Shown in pieces: positions 1 to 11,599 of a DNA stretch of 64,000 nt. Every line of letters begins with the position of its first letter. Position 1 is the first letter of the stretch. The position numbers and the translations under genes were made by a program. The stretch is from contig NC_041780.1 in NCBI RefSeq assembly GCF_900090045.1, positions 734,001 to 798,000 on the forward strand. The letters are read 5' to 3'. Below the pieces are notes generated by a model. That model saw only the letters and a list, made by a program, of their open reading frames with translations. It did not search any database and had not been told where the DNA came from. This stretch comes from Plasmodium malariae. Taxonomy: Eukaryota; Apicomplexa; Aconoidasida; Haemosporida; Plasmodiidae.

Positions 1-2775
1 GAAGTGTAATCATTTGAATCGTCTCTATTCAAAAAATTCACTTCATCGTAAAAAGTGTTTTCAAAATAATCCTCATCGAATATTAAATCATTACATTTCT
101 TGTCAAAATAATAGTTTTTGTATGTTTTAATATCCCCTAATTCATTTTTATGAAAATAATAAAAGCTAACATATCCATCCGAGCTTGAGCATGCACATAT
201 ATTTCCTAAATTATTCCATGATATATCTGTAATAGGGCATAAATGTATATTCTTTATAATACTAATTGGTGCATCTAGAATTTCACTATCATAAAAATAT
301 ACACTTCCATCAAATGTTCCTAAAGTATATATAAATCTTTCTTCTTTTTTATCTTTACTTTCGCACAACATATCTAGCTCATTTATTTTTTCTTCATTAC
401 AACTATTATCTTTACATTTGTTGCTCCCATTATTTTTTAGTTCATGTTGCTCTGCCTTCAATTCTGCACCGTTTTCTCTTTGAAACTCCTCTTTTAAGCA
501 TTGCTTCTTGTAATCCTCATTTTCTTCTTCGTTTTCCTCTTCATCTTCCTCCTCATTTTCTTCCTCATCTTCCTCCTCATTTTCTTCCTCGTTTTCTTCC
601 TCGTTTTCTTCCTCGTTTTCTTCCTCGTTTTCCTCTTCATTTTCCTCCTCTTCTTCCACATCGTCATCTTCTTGTCCTTTTTCCCTTTCCATTTCTTCAG
701 TTTTATCTAAATTATTCGACGAAGCATAATCCACTATAGAATCCTTCAAAGATTCCTTAATGTCGTCATAATACAAATCGCTGTCTGATATAGTGCTACT
801 AACATCTTCACTTATATCATCTTGAATTTCAATATCGTTAAATAATAATGTTTTTTCATAATTTAATTTTAAGAGATTGTCGTGGTTTTTTAATTCATTG
901 AAAAACATAATTTCGTCGAATGTTTTCCTTTTTTTATCTGAATGTAATGTAGTTTCCTCTGAGTCAGAATCAGTATTCATGAAAAGTTTGTAACATCTTT
1001 TAAGAATATTTTGGTGTGTTCTTAACTTAAAAGTATTATAGTTAAATTTTGCCACTAAAAAATGACTGGTTTGAGAAAATACTGTAAAAAATGGAATATT
1101 ATACTTAATAAACAAGTTTTTGTGATATATATAAAAGCAACTGTAGGCTTTCATTTGATAATTTATCTTTATATTTTCTTCTTGTTTGTTATTTTTTTCG
1201 TGGTTTTTTTCAACCTGTTCAAATTGAATACCACTTGGTGCTATTAAAAATTCCCCATTTGGTGAAAAATCGATACGTCTAAAAAAAGATGGAAGCATTT
1301 CTTCACTTGAGAATAAGCACCTTTTTAATTTTTTTTCCTCTTCTTCCTCTTCCTGTCCTTCGTCCCCCACATCTTCTTGTTTTCGCATGTATTTTTTTTT
1401 GTCTCCTAATTCTAATTCTACTCGTTCTTCTCCTTCTTTCTCTCCTTCTTCTTTTACTTCTTTCTGTTCACCTTCCGCTTCAACATCTTCCACGATCGCA
1501 TGTTTCCTGATTTCTTTTTCGTTTTGTTCCTGTGTCATATTCGTTTTTTCATTAACATCGTTTTCTGGTAAATCAATATGCCTATTTTGCGTATCTTTGT
1601 TCTCTTCTTTTTTATATATATTATATTGATCATTTCTTTCTGTGCTTTTTTCGTTATATTCATATTCATTATATATAACATAAGCTGTAGTGCGCTTTTC
1701 AAGTTGATCTGTTTTAATATTTTTTATAGAGTTTTCAAGTTTCCACGATTTTCCATCAACCTTCTTTTTCCATATTTTGAGCGTTTGGTCAGCACTAAGT
1801 GATGCTAAAAATTCGTTATTAGTATCTAACGATATACCTTGAATAATACCTGTATGACCTTCTAAAACCTTAACTTTGCAGTTGGAATTTTTAACAAATT
1901 CGATAATATTTATATTATTATCCTCATTACCTATATATAAAGTATCGTCGTTTGACCAAATGATACTATTTATAACTCCACTACATCTAAAAGATCCTAC
2001 TATATTCCACCATTCTTTATAATCTAAGAAACTTACATCATAACCTAATGGAATATTTTTTGGTTTTTTGCTTTTTTCCCAAATATATATAAATTTATCT
2101 TCACCACCACTGGCTAAATATCTACCATTTTTATTAAAACGTACACAGTTTATTTCACCATTATGACCTATAAACCTACTTAAACATTTGACTGTTAAAT
2201 CATCTTTCATATAAATTCTCCATAAGTGTACAAATTCGTCTGCACCACAGGTAGCTATATTAAACTTGATTGCTTTTTTTTTTTTTTTTTTCATCTTCAT
2301 TTTGTAAAGTTGTAGGAATAGGACTATCACCTTTGCGTGAATTGTTATGTATAATTTTATTTACTGAATTAGTTTCATAATCATTATCCTCCTTCATTAA
2401 ATTATTTACGTTAACACCATCAATTGAAGATATATCACCTTTTGCACTAGCACTTGTATAATTTTCATTATTATGGTTTATGGAATTATTTCTACTCATG
2501 TAATGCGTGTCCTTATCTTTCTTTAAAGGGCTACTTGTATTGTTGGAAGACAAAGTTATTTCATTTATTTTGCTTGCTTCATCTTTTTCTGAACAATTTA
2601 TTTCATATTTGTTCTGTTTATCTTTTAAAAATTTTTTAAATAACTCATATCTCTTATTTAATTTTTTGACACTATAATAATTTGGATATGGTTGTATATC
2701 TATGGAATAAATTCGATCGCTTCTTTTGTTATCTTTGCTATGCCATAAAATTTGCGGTAAGTAAACATGTGGCAT
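1..2775 (-). CDS. CAF1B: Chromatin assembly factor 1 subunit B (p60-type WD40 protein), 3' end beyond the left edge
   Basis: This is probably the WD40 subunit of CAF-1, the nuclear chaperone that deposits H3-H4 on newly replicated DNA. Translation starts at 2775. The N-terminus carries an 'ILWH' blade like the 'IAWHNKEP' opening of animal CAF-1 p60. Later blades include '[11 protein letters not shown]' followed by 'YLASGGED' (about 2110-2190), '[11 protein letters not shown]' (about 1820-1860), '[14 protein letters not shown]' (about 1240-1290, very like the p60 'SFFRRLSFTPDG' segment), and a last blade with '[11 protein letters not shown]' and 'SSSDGYVSF' (about 150-230). Long N-, K- and E-rich inserts between blades are normal for Plasmodium. 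The frame is open from 2273 to the window edge, so the C-terminus is missing. The 5' part (2775-2292) and the rest are in different frames, separated by an 18-base T run at 2274-2291. This is probably a homopolymer miscount or polymorphism, since no GT..AG intron fits there. It is transcribed divergently from the gene at 5473. Confidence 0.85.
521..662 (-). repeat. Acidic E/N low-complexity tract inside CAF1B
   Basis: A degenerate 12-base repeat encodes runs of 'EEEN' (Glu-Glu-Glu-Asn) between two WD40 blades. Acidic stretches are also known in CAF-1 large subunits. Here it may be an acidic histone-contact loop or simple replication-slippage sequence. Confidence 0.8.
2274..2291. repeat. 18-base T homopolymer (A on the coding strand) at the CAF1B frame break
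   Basis: The run is 18 T on the plus strand. The upstream frame leaves it into a stop at 2260-2262. The downstream WD40 frame (starting at the Ala codon 2273-2271) would be continuous only with 17 or 20 bases. Confidence 0.9.
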
Positions 2776-5472
2776 TTTTCTTATTAAAAATTAAGTACAA
2801 AAAAAAAAAAAAAAAAAAGAGAAGAAAAAGGGGAAAAAAAAAAGATGATAAACCGGAAGAAAATAAAAAATATATTTGTATGATAATAAAAAGGTGGGAG
2901 AATAAAACGAAATATTCTTGTAATATGTTAACAAAAAAAAAAAAAAAAAAGATTGCATATAAACTACGCTATTTAATTTATATTTATTAGCGTTTAGTTT
3001 TGATAATCAAAAAAGTAATAGGTACTCTTAAAAAAAAAAAAGAAAAAAAGAGATATTCAAATGGTAAACATAACTGATGAGATTAACGAAAGTAAATGTG
3101 TAATTTAAAATACTCATAATGGTAATTTTAATCGTTAAAGTGAAATAAAGGGGGTAATACATATAAAAGAGGAAAGAGAATAATAAAAAGAATTTAAAAC
3201 AGAAAAATTAATGCTATCAATTGGGAATAAATGAATTGAGTATATGTGTATTTATGTTTTTAAAAAAGGATACTTACGGGTACGGATACCCGAAAAAGTA
3301 AACACAATAATGCAAATACTTTAATAAAAGTTATGAATTTTTAGTAATGTCTACATTCAAAAAAAAGAAAAACTTTAAAGAGAAAAAAAAAAGCACAAGA
3401 ATGTTTAAAATATATTTTATTTATGAAAAAAAAAAAAAGATAAATAAAGAAAAAGCAAGAAATAACAATAGGCAAAACGTTCTTATTTTGGGTCATTAGC
3501 ATAAAAATATATGTATTATAATTATATATATATATATATATATATGTGTGGCAATAATTTGTGTTATTTTGGTTTTATTTTTCTTTGTTTAACTCCTCTT
3601 ATCATTTTCCCCTTGTAATTTTTTCTTACTTGTGAGACAATATTTAAAATAGAACATGCGCAATGAAAAACTTTTGAAAATAGCCAAAAAAAAAAAAAAA
3701 AAAGGAACAAGAATGAAGAAATGTTAAACGTGTTTTTAATAATATGTGCTCGTTATAAGTAATACACTATTACTGAATTTTGTTTTGTTATATCATTTCA
3801 TTAATTTCTTCCAATTATTTTTTTGCCAAATATGTCTTTGTAAATATAAGGAATAAAAGGAAAGAGGGAAAAAAAAGAAAAGAAATGTAACAAAAATATA
3901 AAGGTGCAAAATAAATTAGTCTTAAAAAATGATATTTATTTTATTACTAATGAATACTTTTTTTTAACGAAAATAAATAATAAAAGGTAAAACTACAGAA
4001 TATACTATTCATGTCTTAGTGTATACTACTATATGTTACATTTTTTCCATTCTTCAAAAAATATTTTTGTATTTTTCAATTTGTATTTGTCATGGTATTT
4101 TTAAAAATTTTTTGTTAAAAATGTTATGCAAGTAACCTTTATAGAAAATGTACTCTCAGAGGTTACTCATGTGTATATGAATACATATATATATATACAT
4201 ATGTAAACACTTATGTGCATTTATTTTTCTTTTTACGAAGTTTTCCGTTTTCCAAAATATATTTACAAGGCTTTGTGTAAAAGTTATTAAGCTGAAATAC
4301 TATTTTATGTCATTCTTCCTAAAACATATGCTATATTAACATTAATGAAAAAGGTTTATTTCACTATAAACTAGTATACACATATATGTATAATAAATAT
4401 ATATGTTTGATAGCATGTATCCTCTTCATTATTCTCCTATTTAAAGAATTTGACAAATTTGTATGTTTGTGAGTGAGTATATGTTTTTTTAATAACTTAA
4501 CATTTTTTAAATTAATTTCCTGTCTTCAAATATATTATAAATTATTAATAGGGATAATATTTCCAAAATATGTTTAACATAAATGTCAACTAAAATTAAA
4601 AGAAATAAGGAATTGAATTCTATCTATATCTTAATTTATTAAAAATGTATTTACCCGTTACAGTGTTTTCTTAAGATATAACTTATAAAAAAAGAAATGA
4701 TACTCTTTATGCAAAAGGGAAAATATCTTTTCGAAAAAAAATATATGAGAGAACAAAAAATTAGACGCAATAAAAAAAGGTATGAAGTAAATTTACATTA
4801 TTTAGATATTTCGAATATTAAGGATAAATTATAACTTTTGTTATATTCCCTTTTTTTCTTATTCTTCCTTTCGCTAAAGGTTACTGGTGTTGTTATAAAG
4901 TTGCAATATTTCTATTATTTTAACAAATTTACTATTTTAAAATAAACCCCTAATATATATAAACAAAATTGGTGCATACATATTATGCGTATATATGTTT
5001 ATATATATAAACTAAAGAGATGAATAACTTTATTTTAAGCTGATTCGTTTTACTGTAGACAGAACATAGTAGAGGGTTATAAATAAATATATATATATAT
5101 ATAAATCTTTCTTTTTTTTTTTTTTCTTTTTACGTTTTTCAAATAATAATACTTATCCTAAAAAAAAAAAATGGGGATAAATTTATGAGCACTTTAAATG
5201 AGTAGTCAAATGAAGAATAACTAAATTTTCCAAAAATAAAGGAAATTTTGGATTGGAAAATTAAGGTAAGTACAAGTAGGTAAAAAAGTTATGAACAGAG
5301 GAATCACTTTAACTTTGAGAAAAAAGGTAAAATAAGAGTAGAATTGTATTAAATTATAGTTTGATTCAACTAGATTTAATAAACAAAGAGGTCATATTTT
5401 GATTTTAATTTGATTGACTAATTTTGATATAATTTGATAGTTTAAGTATAATTTTTTTTTTTTTTTTTTAAA
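2776..5472. other. Intergenic region between divergent genes (probable bidirectional 5' region)
   Basis: There is no convincing ORF in this 2.7 kb stretch. It holds many A or T runs and a short (AT)n near 3523-3544. It must contain the promoters and 5' UTRs of both CAF1B (leftward) and the TPR gene (rightward), but I cannot point to individual elements. Confidence 0.6.
5452..5470. repeat. Poly(dT) tract immediately upstream of the TPR gene start
   Basis: A T-only run ends three bases before the ATG at 5473. Poly(dA:dT) tracts in Plasmodium 5' regions tend to exclude nucleosomes. A regulatory role here is inference only. Confidence 0.5.
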
Positions 5473-7521
5473 ATGAATAAAGATGAAGAGTTATTCTGTC
5501 ACTTGAATTTCCTAATGTGTGCTGTTCATCTGTCGAGAAAGTACAATCTAAAATTCCAAAGCAGGTTGTATCAAGACCTTTTAGACACTTATTATTATAG
5601 AAAAAATTTAAGGGTGAAAGAATCTATATTTCCTAATGAAACTTACTTGAACTACAATGATTTAAATGGTTTATATAACTATACTCGAAGAAAATGCCAA
5701 GCAATAAGGTGCGAGAATATAATGAAATATGCATACATTTACTGTTGTTATAAATTGAAAAAAGAAAAGAGAAGAACTATAGCTTTAATGCTGTTAGATG
5801 AAGATTTTATAAAATACAATTGTAATAATAATAAATATGAAGATTATAAGAAAAAGAATATAAAAATTTATGAAAATAATTTTTATAATGTGAAAAGTCT
5901 ACCAGGGTATAGTGCTGCGTATTACTTGATGGGGAAATTATATGAAAAGGAAGCTAAAAGAGAATGGTTTAACGAATTGAAAAAGAATAAATTAATAAAC
6001 ATAGCATCTTACTGCTATTATTTGTGTTATAAATCATGTCCATTTTTCATGTGCTCTTGTAAAAAGCTGCTGAAATTGCATGGAAATTTTTATTGTAATA
6101 GTATGTACACAGAAGAAGTAAAAAAGATTTCAAAACTGTACAATTTCGGAACATACATTTACCAAAAACATAAATTTGAATCTTCTTGCAAAGATGATGA
6201 AGAAGACGATGGAGAGAATAAAGTGATAGAAAAAAAGCGAAATGCTGATTTTGATAATAACATTTTAGAATTAATAGAATTTAAGGAAGAGATAATAAAT
6301 AATATAGATATAAAAAACACTGAGTTTATATTATCATTAATAAAAGAAGACGAAATAAAAAATTTCTTTTTAAAATGGATGAACTGTTACAAAGATGATG
6401 TGCAAGTTTCGATTCACGAAGAAAGTAATAACTTCATTTCGAAGGAAGGAATACACAATTTATCAATAATAGGAAACTTTTATTACTATTTTTATGTTAA
6501 TAATTTTAAAACATGTTTATTATTAATAGATAAGTGGGAAAACAAGCCAATTTTTAGTATATTCCTTTTTTATATTAAGGGGTTATGTTATTTTTTCTTA
6601 AGGAATTATGAAAAGTGCGCATTTTTTCTGGAAAAAATTCATAACATTGACTGTTATTACACAAAGCATTTACCATATTTGTCAACATGTTATTGGTATC
6701 AAAAGAAAGAAAATAAAATAGAATATATTTTGACAACTTACCCAAAGAGAGAAATAAACGAACACTTTTTATGTCTTATAGGAAATTACTTCTCTTTAAA
6801 AAATAACAAAAACTTAGCTGCTCAATTTTTTAGAAGAGCAATTCAGTTAAATGCGTTTCATGAATATGCTTATATTCTTTACTCTTGTGAAATGAAATAC
6901 TTGGGGAAACGACGTAAAGCAGCTGTAGCATTGTCAAAATGCCTTCAAATAAATCCTTGTAATTTTAAGGCACACTTATTATTGAGTGTTCTATTATTTC
7001 AAGAAAGAAAATTTGAGTTAGCAAATGTTCATTTAAGTTTATGTCTAAAATTAAATAATACTGATGCCATTATAAGCTTATATTGTGCTACTATATATAA
7101 TCATAATGAAAAATATGAAACTGCCTTACTTTGTTTAGAACATGCCCAAAAAAATGATTATGAAGGTATTTATTTATTTATTATGCAAGGCATTATATTC
7201 TTAAAAATAAGAAGAAATGTAGAAGCTTTAAAAAGCTTCCTAAAAGCTCAAAAAATAGATCCAACTTGCAGTTTCATTAACACACTTATAGCTTTCACAT
7301 TACTTTTAGAAAAAAAATTTGATAAATCCAAAAAAATAATTAAAGAACTAGTTCTTCAAAACTTAAGTAGTATTAACATAAAATTGTTAAAAGATATCTA
7401 TAAATGCTGCAATTTTAAGATACTCCCAAACAAAAGTATGTTAAATAAAATAGAACTTTTTTTTAAGGAAGGTAGTTTTTTAAAAAACATTAATATGTTC
7501 GACAATATCTGTTCGCAATGA
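5473..7521 (+). CDS. TPR protein, probable anaphase-promoting complex subunit 3 (CDC27-like)
   Basis: This 682-residue, single-exon protein has no signal peptide. From about residue 430 it has consecutive tetratricopeptide repeats. The first holds 'LIGNYFSLKNN' and 'AAQFFRRAIQLN'; the next has 'EYAYILYSCEMKYLGKRR'; the next has 'KAHLLLSVLLFQERKFELA'; a later one ends 'ALKSFLKAQKIDP'. The order and wording follow the C-terminal TPR superhelix of CDC27/APC3 ('GNCFSLQ...AIKFFQRAIQ', then 'YAYTLLGHE'). That subunit is a scaffold of the APC/C ubiquitin ligase and binds CDC20/CDH1 and APC10 tails. The N-terminal 400 residues are Lys/Asn/Cys-rich and divergent, with an acidic insert near residue 240. 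The ATG directly follows a long T run and is the first in frame. CDC16/APC6 or CDC23/APC8 remain possible. Confidence 0.72.
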   Translation: MNKDEELFCHLNFLMCAVHLSRKYNLKFQSRLYQDLLDTYYYRKNLRVKESIFPNETYLNYNDLNGLYNYTRRKCQAIRCENIMKYAYIYCCYKLKKEKRRTIALMLLDEDFIKYNCNNNKYEDYKKKNIKIYENNFYNVKSLPGYSAAYYLMGKLYEKEAKREWFNELKKNKLINIASYCYYLCYKSCPFFMCSCKKLLKLHGNFYCNSMYTEEVKKISKLYNFGTYIYQKHKFESSCKDDEEDDGENKVIEKKRNADFDNNILELIEFKEEIINNIDIKNTEFILSLIKEDEIKNFFLKWMNCYKDDVQVSIHEESNNFISKEGIHNLSIIGNFYYYFYVNNFKTCLLLIDKWENKPIFSIFLFYIKGLCYFFLRNYEKCAFFLEKIHNIDCYYTKHLPYLSTCYWYQKKENKIEYILTTYPKREINEHFLCLIGNYFSLKNNKNLAAQFFRRAIQLNAFHEYAYILYSCEMKYLGKRRKAAVALSKCLQINPCNFKAHLLLSVLLFQERKFELANVHLSLCLKLNNTDAIISLYCATIYNHNEKYETALLCLEHAQKNDYEGIYLFIMQGIIFLKIRRNVEALKSFLKAQKIDPTCSFINTLIAFTLLLEKKFDKSKKIIKELVLQNLSSINIKLLKDIYKCCNFKILPNKSMLNKIELFFKEGSFLKNINMFDNICSQ

Positions 7522-7700
7522 TAGAAATATTAAGTATATAACTTATATTGAGAAGGCGAGCCGTACATTTGTATATTAAAGAATGTATAAAAAGAAAGAG
7601 CTGCAGAAAAAAATAAAATGTAAGTCGTACAATATTAACATTATTTATTAAGCTGTAAAATATACATCTTCCAAATGAAAAATACCGATTCAACAACAAA

Positions 7701-7817
7701 AAAAGGAACATACAAAAGGAACATACAAAAGGAACATACAAAAGGAACATACAAAAGGAACATACAAAAGGAACATACAAAAGAAACATACAAAAGAAAC
7801 ATACAAAAGAAACATAC
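7701..7817. repeat. 13-base minisatellite, nine units
   Basis: The unit AAAAGGAACATAC recurs every 13 bases, with GG at 7705, 7718, 7731, 7744, 7757 and 7770. It is followed by three variant units with GA (7783, 7796, 7809). Because 13 is not a multiple of three, all reverse frames look like a repetitive 13-residue peptide. This is an artefact of the DNA repeat. Confidence 0.95.
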
Positions 7818-8022
7818 ATGATAAATGTAAATTTTAATAATCAAAGAAAGCTCCGAAAAAAAAATACATTTGCACTACCATTCTGCTAAGAGAATAATGT
7901 GATATTTTTTATATAATAAATTCTACATATGTTAGATATTACAAAACTTTTTCACCTTTTTTATTAAAAAATAATATCATTTATAATTTATCTTTTTATA
8001 CCTATATTTACATTAACAATAA

Positions 8023-8024
<2 letters not shown>

Positions 8025-8053
<29 letters not shown>

Positions 8054-8056
8054 CAA
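8025..8056. repeat. (AAAAC)6 pentanucleotide microsatellite
   Basis: C residues occur every five bases from 8029 to 8054 in an otherwise A-only tract. Confidence 0.9.
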
Positions 8057-10396
8057 TATAGGTTAATGCTTGTCACTTGTTCTAAATTTTTTTTTTCGTT
8101 TTCAATATTTTACAACTTTCATAACTAGAAAAATTGAAGGAAGCTGAATTTGTACATTTTGAAAAATTGTTAAAATTAAAAATTTTTATTTCTGCTTTAG
8201 GGTTCACGTAGAGTATATTTAAAATATTTGATATTTTATAATGAGCCTAAAAAAGTAATTAGAAAAAAGAAAAAAAACAAAATAGTGCTTTGGTCAGTAA
8301 ATTCATATCACTTTACATTTCATAACTCACAATAACTATACTTAGAAAAGTACTTCTCAAAATGTTAGGATAAATATAGTTTTAATTTAAAACATTCTGT
8401 AATTATTTCATCTATACTACGCTAAACAAAAAGGATATTTCATAATTAACACTTCAACTTTTCGAAATGTATGCATTAGAGCTTTCTTTTTTAAAATGCA
8501 TTTAAGTGAACGTATGAGTAACGATCTACGTGCACATATTTGTATATATAAGTATATGTACAAACAACATTTGCATTTCCTTGTTTAAATACAGTGTTAC
8601 CCTATTTTGAACGTAATATTTACATAGGTTTATCTGAAAGGTAATTTTATAAGATATGCATACAAAAATACCACACTAAAATATTCATAAAAGTGCTTCA
8701 ATATTGTAAAATTTTGTTAACTTGAAAAATGGATAAGTCCTATATATTAATTTTATAGAACTTAATCATAAATATAAAAGAGCAGTTGTATATGTTTATG
8801 AGTATGTATACATTTTAAAAAAAAAGGAGGGAAGAAAAACAAAAAAAAAAAAAAAAAGGTAAAAGGTACACATAAAATTAAGGAAGAGCTATTATGTGAA
8901 AGAATATAAATAAAAATAAAAAAAATCACGAAAATTTCTACATATTTTATTACTTTTTTAAAATTAGATATATTTATAAAAATAAGTTATTTCCATTTTT
9001 TCGATTTTCATGAAATTGAAAGTAAAATATAATATTAAAAAAAAAAAGAAAAAAAGGTACGCATAAAAACATTTAGACGTTTCAAAATTATTTTTTTTTT
9101 ATTTAATATATAATTTATATAACTAAAAATGGAATGGTTGTTTATGTGATTGCACATGGATATATGTGTGAGTATTACTTGTTTATATCCGTAAGCAAGA
9201 GGACACATAAATATTTATACATTATAGTACTTTTAGAATGAACACCTTTTTGCATAACATATTATTAGAATATTATATTTATAATTTAGTTCTTGTAAAT
9301 TTTATCTTTTAAAGTTAATGATGAGTTATTGAACTTGTATAATTTAGACGTATTTTTGAGTAAGTGAAATTCTCTGCTTAAGTATTGCTGTACTACATAA
9401 AAGTTGTTAGCAGCAAATTAATACACACATATACGTATAAATGTATATATAATGACCTTTTGTTTTGCATCCTTTTAATAGTCGCCGAAAATATATTATA
9501 AAGAAATTATTATATATCTTCTTCTAATTATTATAAGCATTTAATATTCTTTTTAGATAGTGGGAATTTTTGTTTTTTGAATTTAGTAAAGCACCGTAGT
9601 TGCAGAAAAGTTTTGTATCAAAATATTTTTCGATGACATTATCTATTTAATTGTTGTAACATTGCTTTTGTTACATTTAAAAATATATATACATTATGTA
9701 CTTATATATATATAATAAAATATTAAGGCAATATAATACAAGCAAATGGAAAAAATAATAAATGGAGTCTATTATTGTTATATATTTATTTAAAACACGT
9801 TTTATAACAACAAAAAAAAAAAAAAAAAGTAAATAAAATAAATTGGCGATAAAGGCAATTATTTTATGCATATAAAGTGCATAAAACAAATTATATTTTA
9901 AGGAATTGAATAAAGACAGCTTTTCTTCTGTCTTTCGTTTTTTTTTTTTTTGTTATTTGTTCTATAGTTAATTGTTTGTTAATAACAATAATATACTTTT
10001 AAAGATTCTATAATGAATATATAAATATATATATATATATGTGTGTAAAATACGAGGGACTTCAAATTATGCGTATTACTTATTTCATTTATTCTTTTAT
10101 TTTGTGTTCTATAAGTTTTTGCAAACATATGACTACTGATAGTTTGATTTTTTAATTTTTGGTTAAATTAAAATTTTTTTGCAATATGAATTTTACAGAA
10201 GAAAAAAAAGAAGGAATATACGTATACGCATATATATAAACAAACATCTATATGTACATATACAAAAATATTATTGTGAAAAGTTATTATTTTTATTAAA
10301 AGATATAATTTTTTTTTTTTTTTTTTTTTAAAGTAAAAATAATAAATTAATAAAATTTTGTAATATCTAATGTGATATTTAAGAGGGAAAGACAAA

Positions 10397-11599
10397 ATGA
10401 ATACAAAACTTCTTATTTCATTATTCATATTTCTTTGTTTACACAACGTTGCAAATGCGTACAACTGCTCAAAAGCAATGTCCAGCATAACATTTCAGGA
10501 CTTTACATTGTCTAGTATAATTCATGCTCATACATCGACAGGTAAGAACTTAGGTAGCTGGATCCATTTCTTTTTCAGGCATTTTAATAATGGAAATGAT
10601 GCTATAAAATATGTGGAGACAACAAATATAAATACTTTAGATGAAAAGGATCATCATTGTTTTATTAGAGGTTTTACGGTGTTCCTAATTCATGCTTATG
10701 CTAAGGATATAAAAGCCATGTCAAATACTGATAATTTTGAAACGTATTTCAGAAATTTATTAAAGGATATTAATCCTGATATTGCTAAAGATTTCTTAAC
10801 GGTTTTAGATAACAAAATACTTTTAGATCATATGGATAGTATAATTCTTAAAGAACAGGATTATGCAAACTTGAAAAGAGATGTTAATATATTTAAACAA
10901 AATATAAATCCAGTAAATGGAAATAATCATGCTACCTATAAAAATGTTCCAACTAGACTTTTTGAGCCATATGAAATACGAGCCTTTAAAAGAGAGTATA
11001 TAACTAAAGATGAAGCGTCAATTAATGCAAATGAAGTATATGCTGCTCGTGACTACCAGTATTTGGCTTTCCTTGGTGTCGTTGATCATTATTATAATTC
11101 TGATATAACAAAGCCTGCAAAAGGAACTTCTGTAGTTATTGAGAGTAGAAAAAGATTAGGTTTGAGGAAACGTAGTAGTTCACTTGCATTATTAGGGCCA
11201 CATGAAAATAACCCATTTTTTGGTTTTTGTGAAAAGAATGGAAATGAAGAATATTTTGGATCACTTGATGATTTGTTGCCTTCCTTTTTTTCAATTATTA
11301 AAACGAAAATGCTGCTTGGACATAATAGATTTTTAAGAGAATTTGATTATTCCTTAATGAACAAAACTTACAAAATTCCTAATCTAAAAGGTTTTAGATT
11401 TTTGAAACAACTTTTTAGAAAAAAAAACTTAGAAAATTTTGTAGATATGTATGCTGGTCTAATGTCAACTGAGTTAGATTTTTTAAGAGAGGATTTTCTA
11501 GATTTATTTGATACTACCATAAATTGCCACGCACGTGAGTTTGCAAATCGTGCAGGAGATAACTATTTTGCTATTAAGGAGAAAAACATGGTAGCTTGA
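10397..11599 (+). CDS. RAP2: Rhoptry-associated protein 2 (RAP2/RAP3 family)
   Basis: This 400-residue single-exon protein is close to the roughly 398 residues of P. falciparum RAP2. The first 21 residues form a signal peptide (hydrophobic 'LLISLFIFLCL', small residues 'NANA'-like before Tyr22). The body follows RAP2/RAP3 in sequence, including 'SSIIHAHTSTGKNLGSWIHF', 'FIRGFTVFLIHAYA' and 'TRLFEPYEIRAFKREYI'. RAP2 is a soluble rhoptry-bulb protein of merozoites. It forms the low-molecular-mass rhoptry complex with RAP1, which carries it to the organelle, and is released around red-cell invasion. There is no TM segment or GPI signal. The start at 10397 gives the intact signal peptide, with a T run 66 bases upstream. 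Only one member of the family is here, whereas P. falciparum has tandem RAP2 and RAP3. Confidence 0.94.
   Translation: MNTKLLISLFIFLCLHNVANAYNCSKAMSSITFQDFTLSSIIHAHTSTGKNLGSWIHFFFRHFNNGNDAIKYVETTNINTLDEKDHHCFIRGFTVFLIHAYAKDIKAMSNTDNFETYFRNLLKDINPDIAKDFLTVLDNKILLDHMDSIILKEQDYANLKRDVNIFKQNINPVNGNNHATYKNVPTRLFEPYEIRAFKREYITKDEASINANEVYAARDYQYLAFLGVVDHYYNSDITKPAKGTSVVIESRKRLGLRKRSSSLALLGPHENNPFFGFCEKNGNEEYFGSLDDLLPSFFSIIKTKMLLGHNRFLREFDYSLMNKTYKIPNLKGFRFLKQLFRKKNLENFVDMYAGLMSTELDFLREDFLDLFDTTINCHAREFANRAGDNYFAIKEKNMVA

Larger units (their letters stand above)
7522..10396. other. Intergenic region between the TPR gene and RAP2
   Basis: This region holds the 3' UTR of the TPR gene and the 5' region of RAP2. 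It contains a 13-base minisatellite (7701-7817), an (AAAAC)6 microsatellite (8025-8056), many homopolymers and a T run at about 10311-10330. I see no other coding sequence; short ORFs are AT-rich noise. Confidence 0.6.

Noticed and set aside
501..1802. Plus-strand Phe/Leu-rich ORFs at the left edge
   Set aside because: Antisense to the acidic and WD40 regions of CAF1B, whose minus frame is continuous and has family motifs.
7490..7844. Minus-strand ORFs with Cys/Phe/Val repeats
   Set aside because: Produced by the 13-base minisatellite. The same peptide appears in all frames, and part overlaps the end of the TPR gene.
10168..10488. Minus-strand ORF overlapping the RAP2 start
   Set aside because: Shadow of RAP2 and its 5' T run; low-complexity Lys/Phe sequence.
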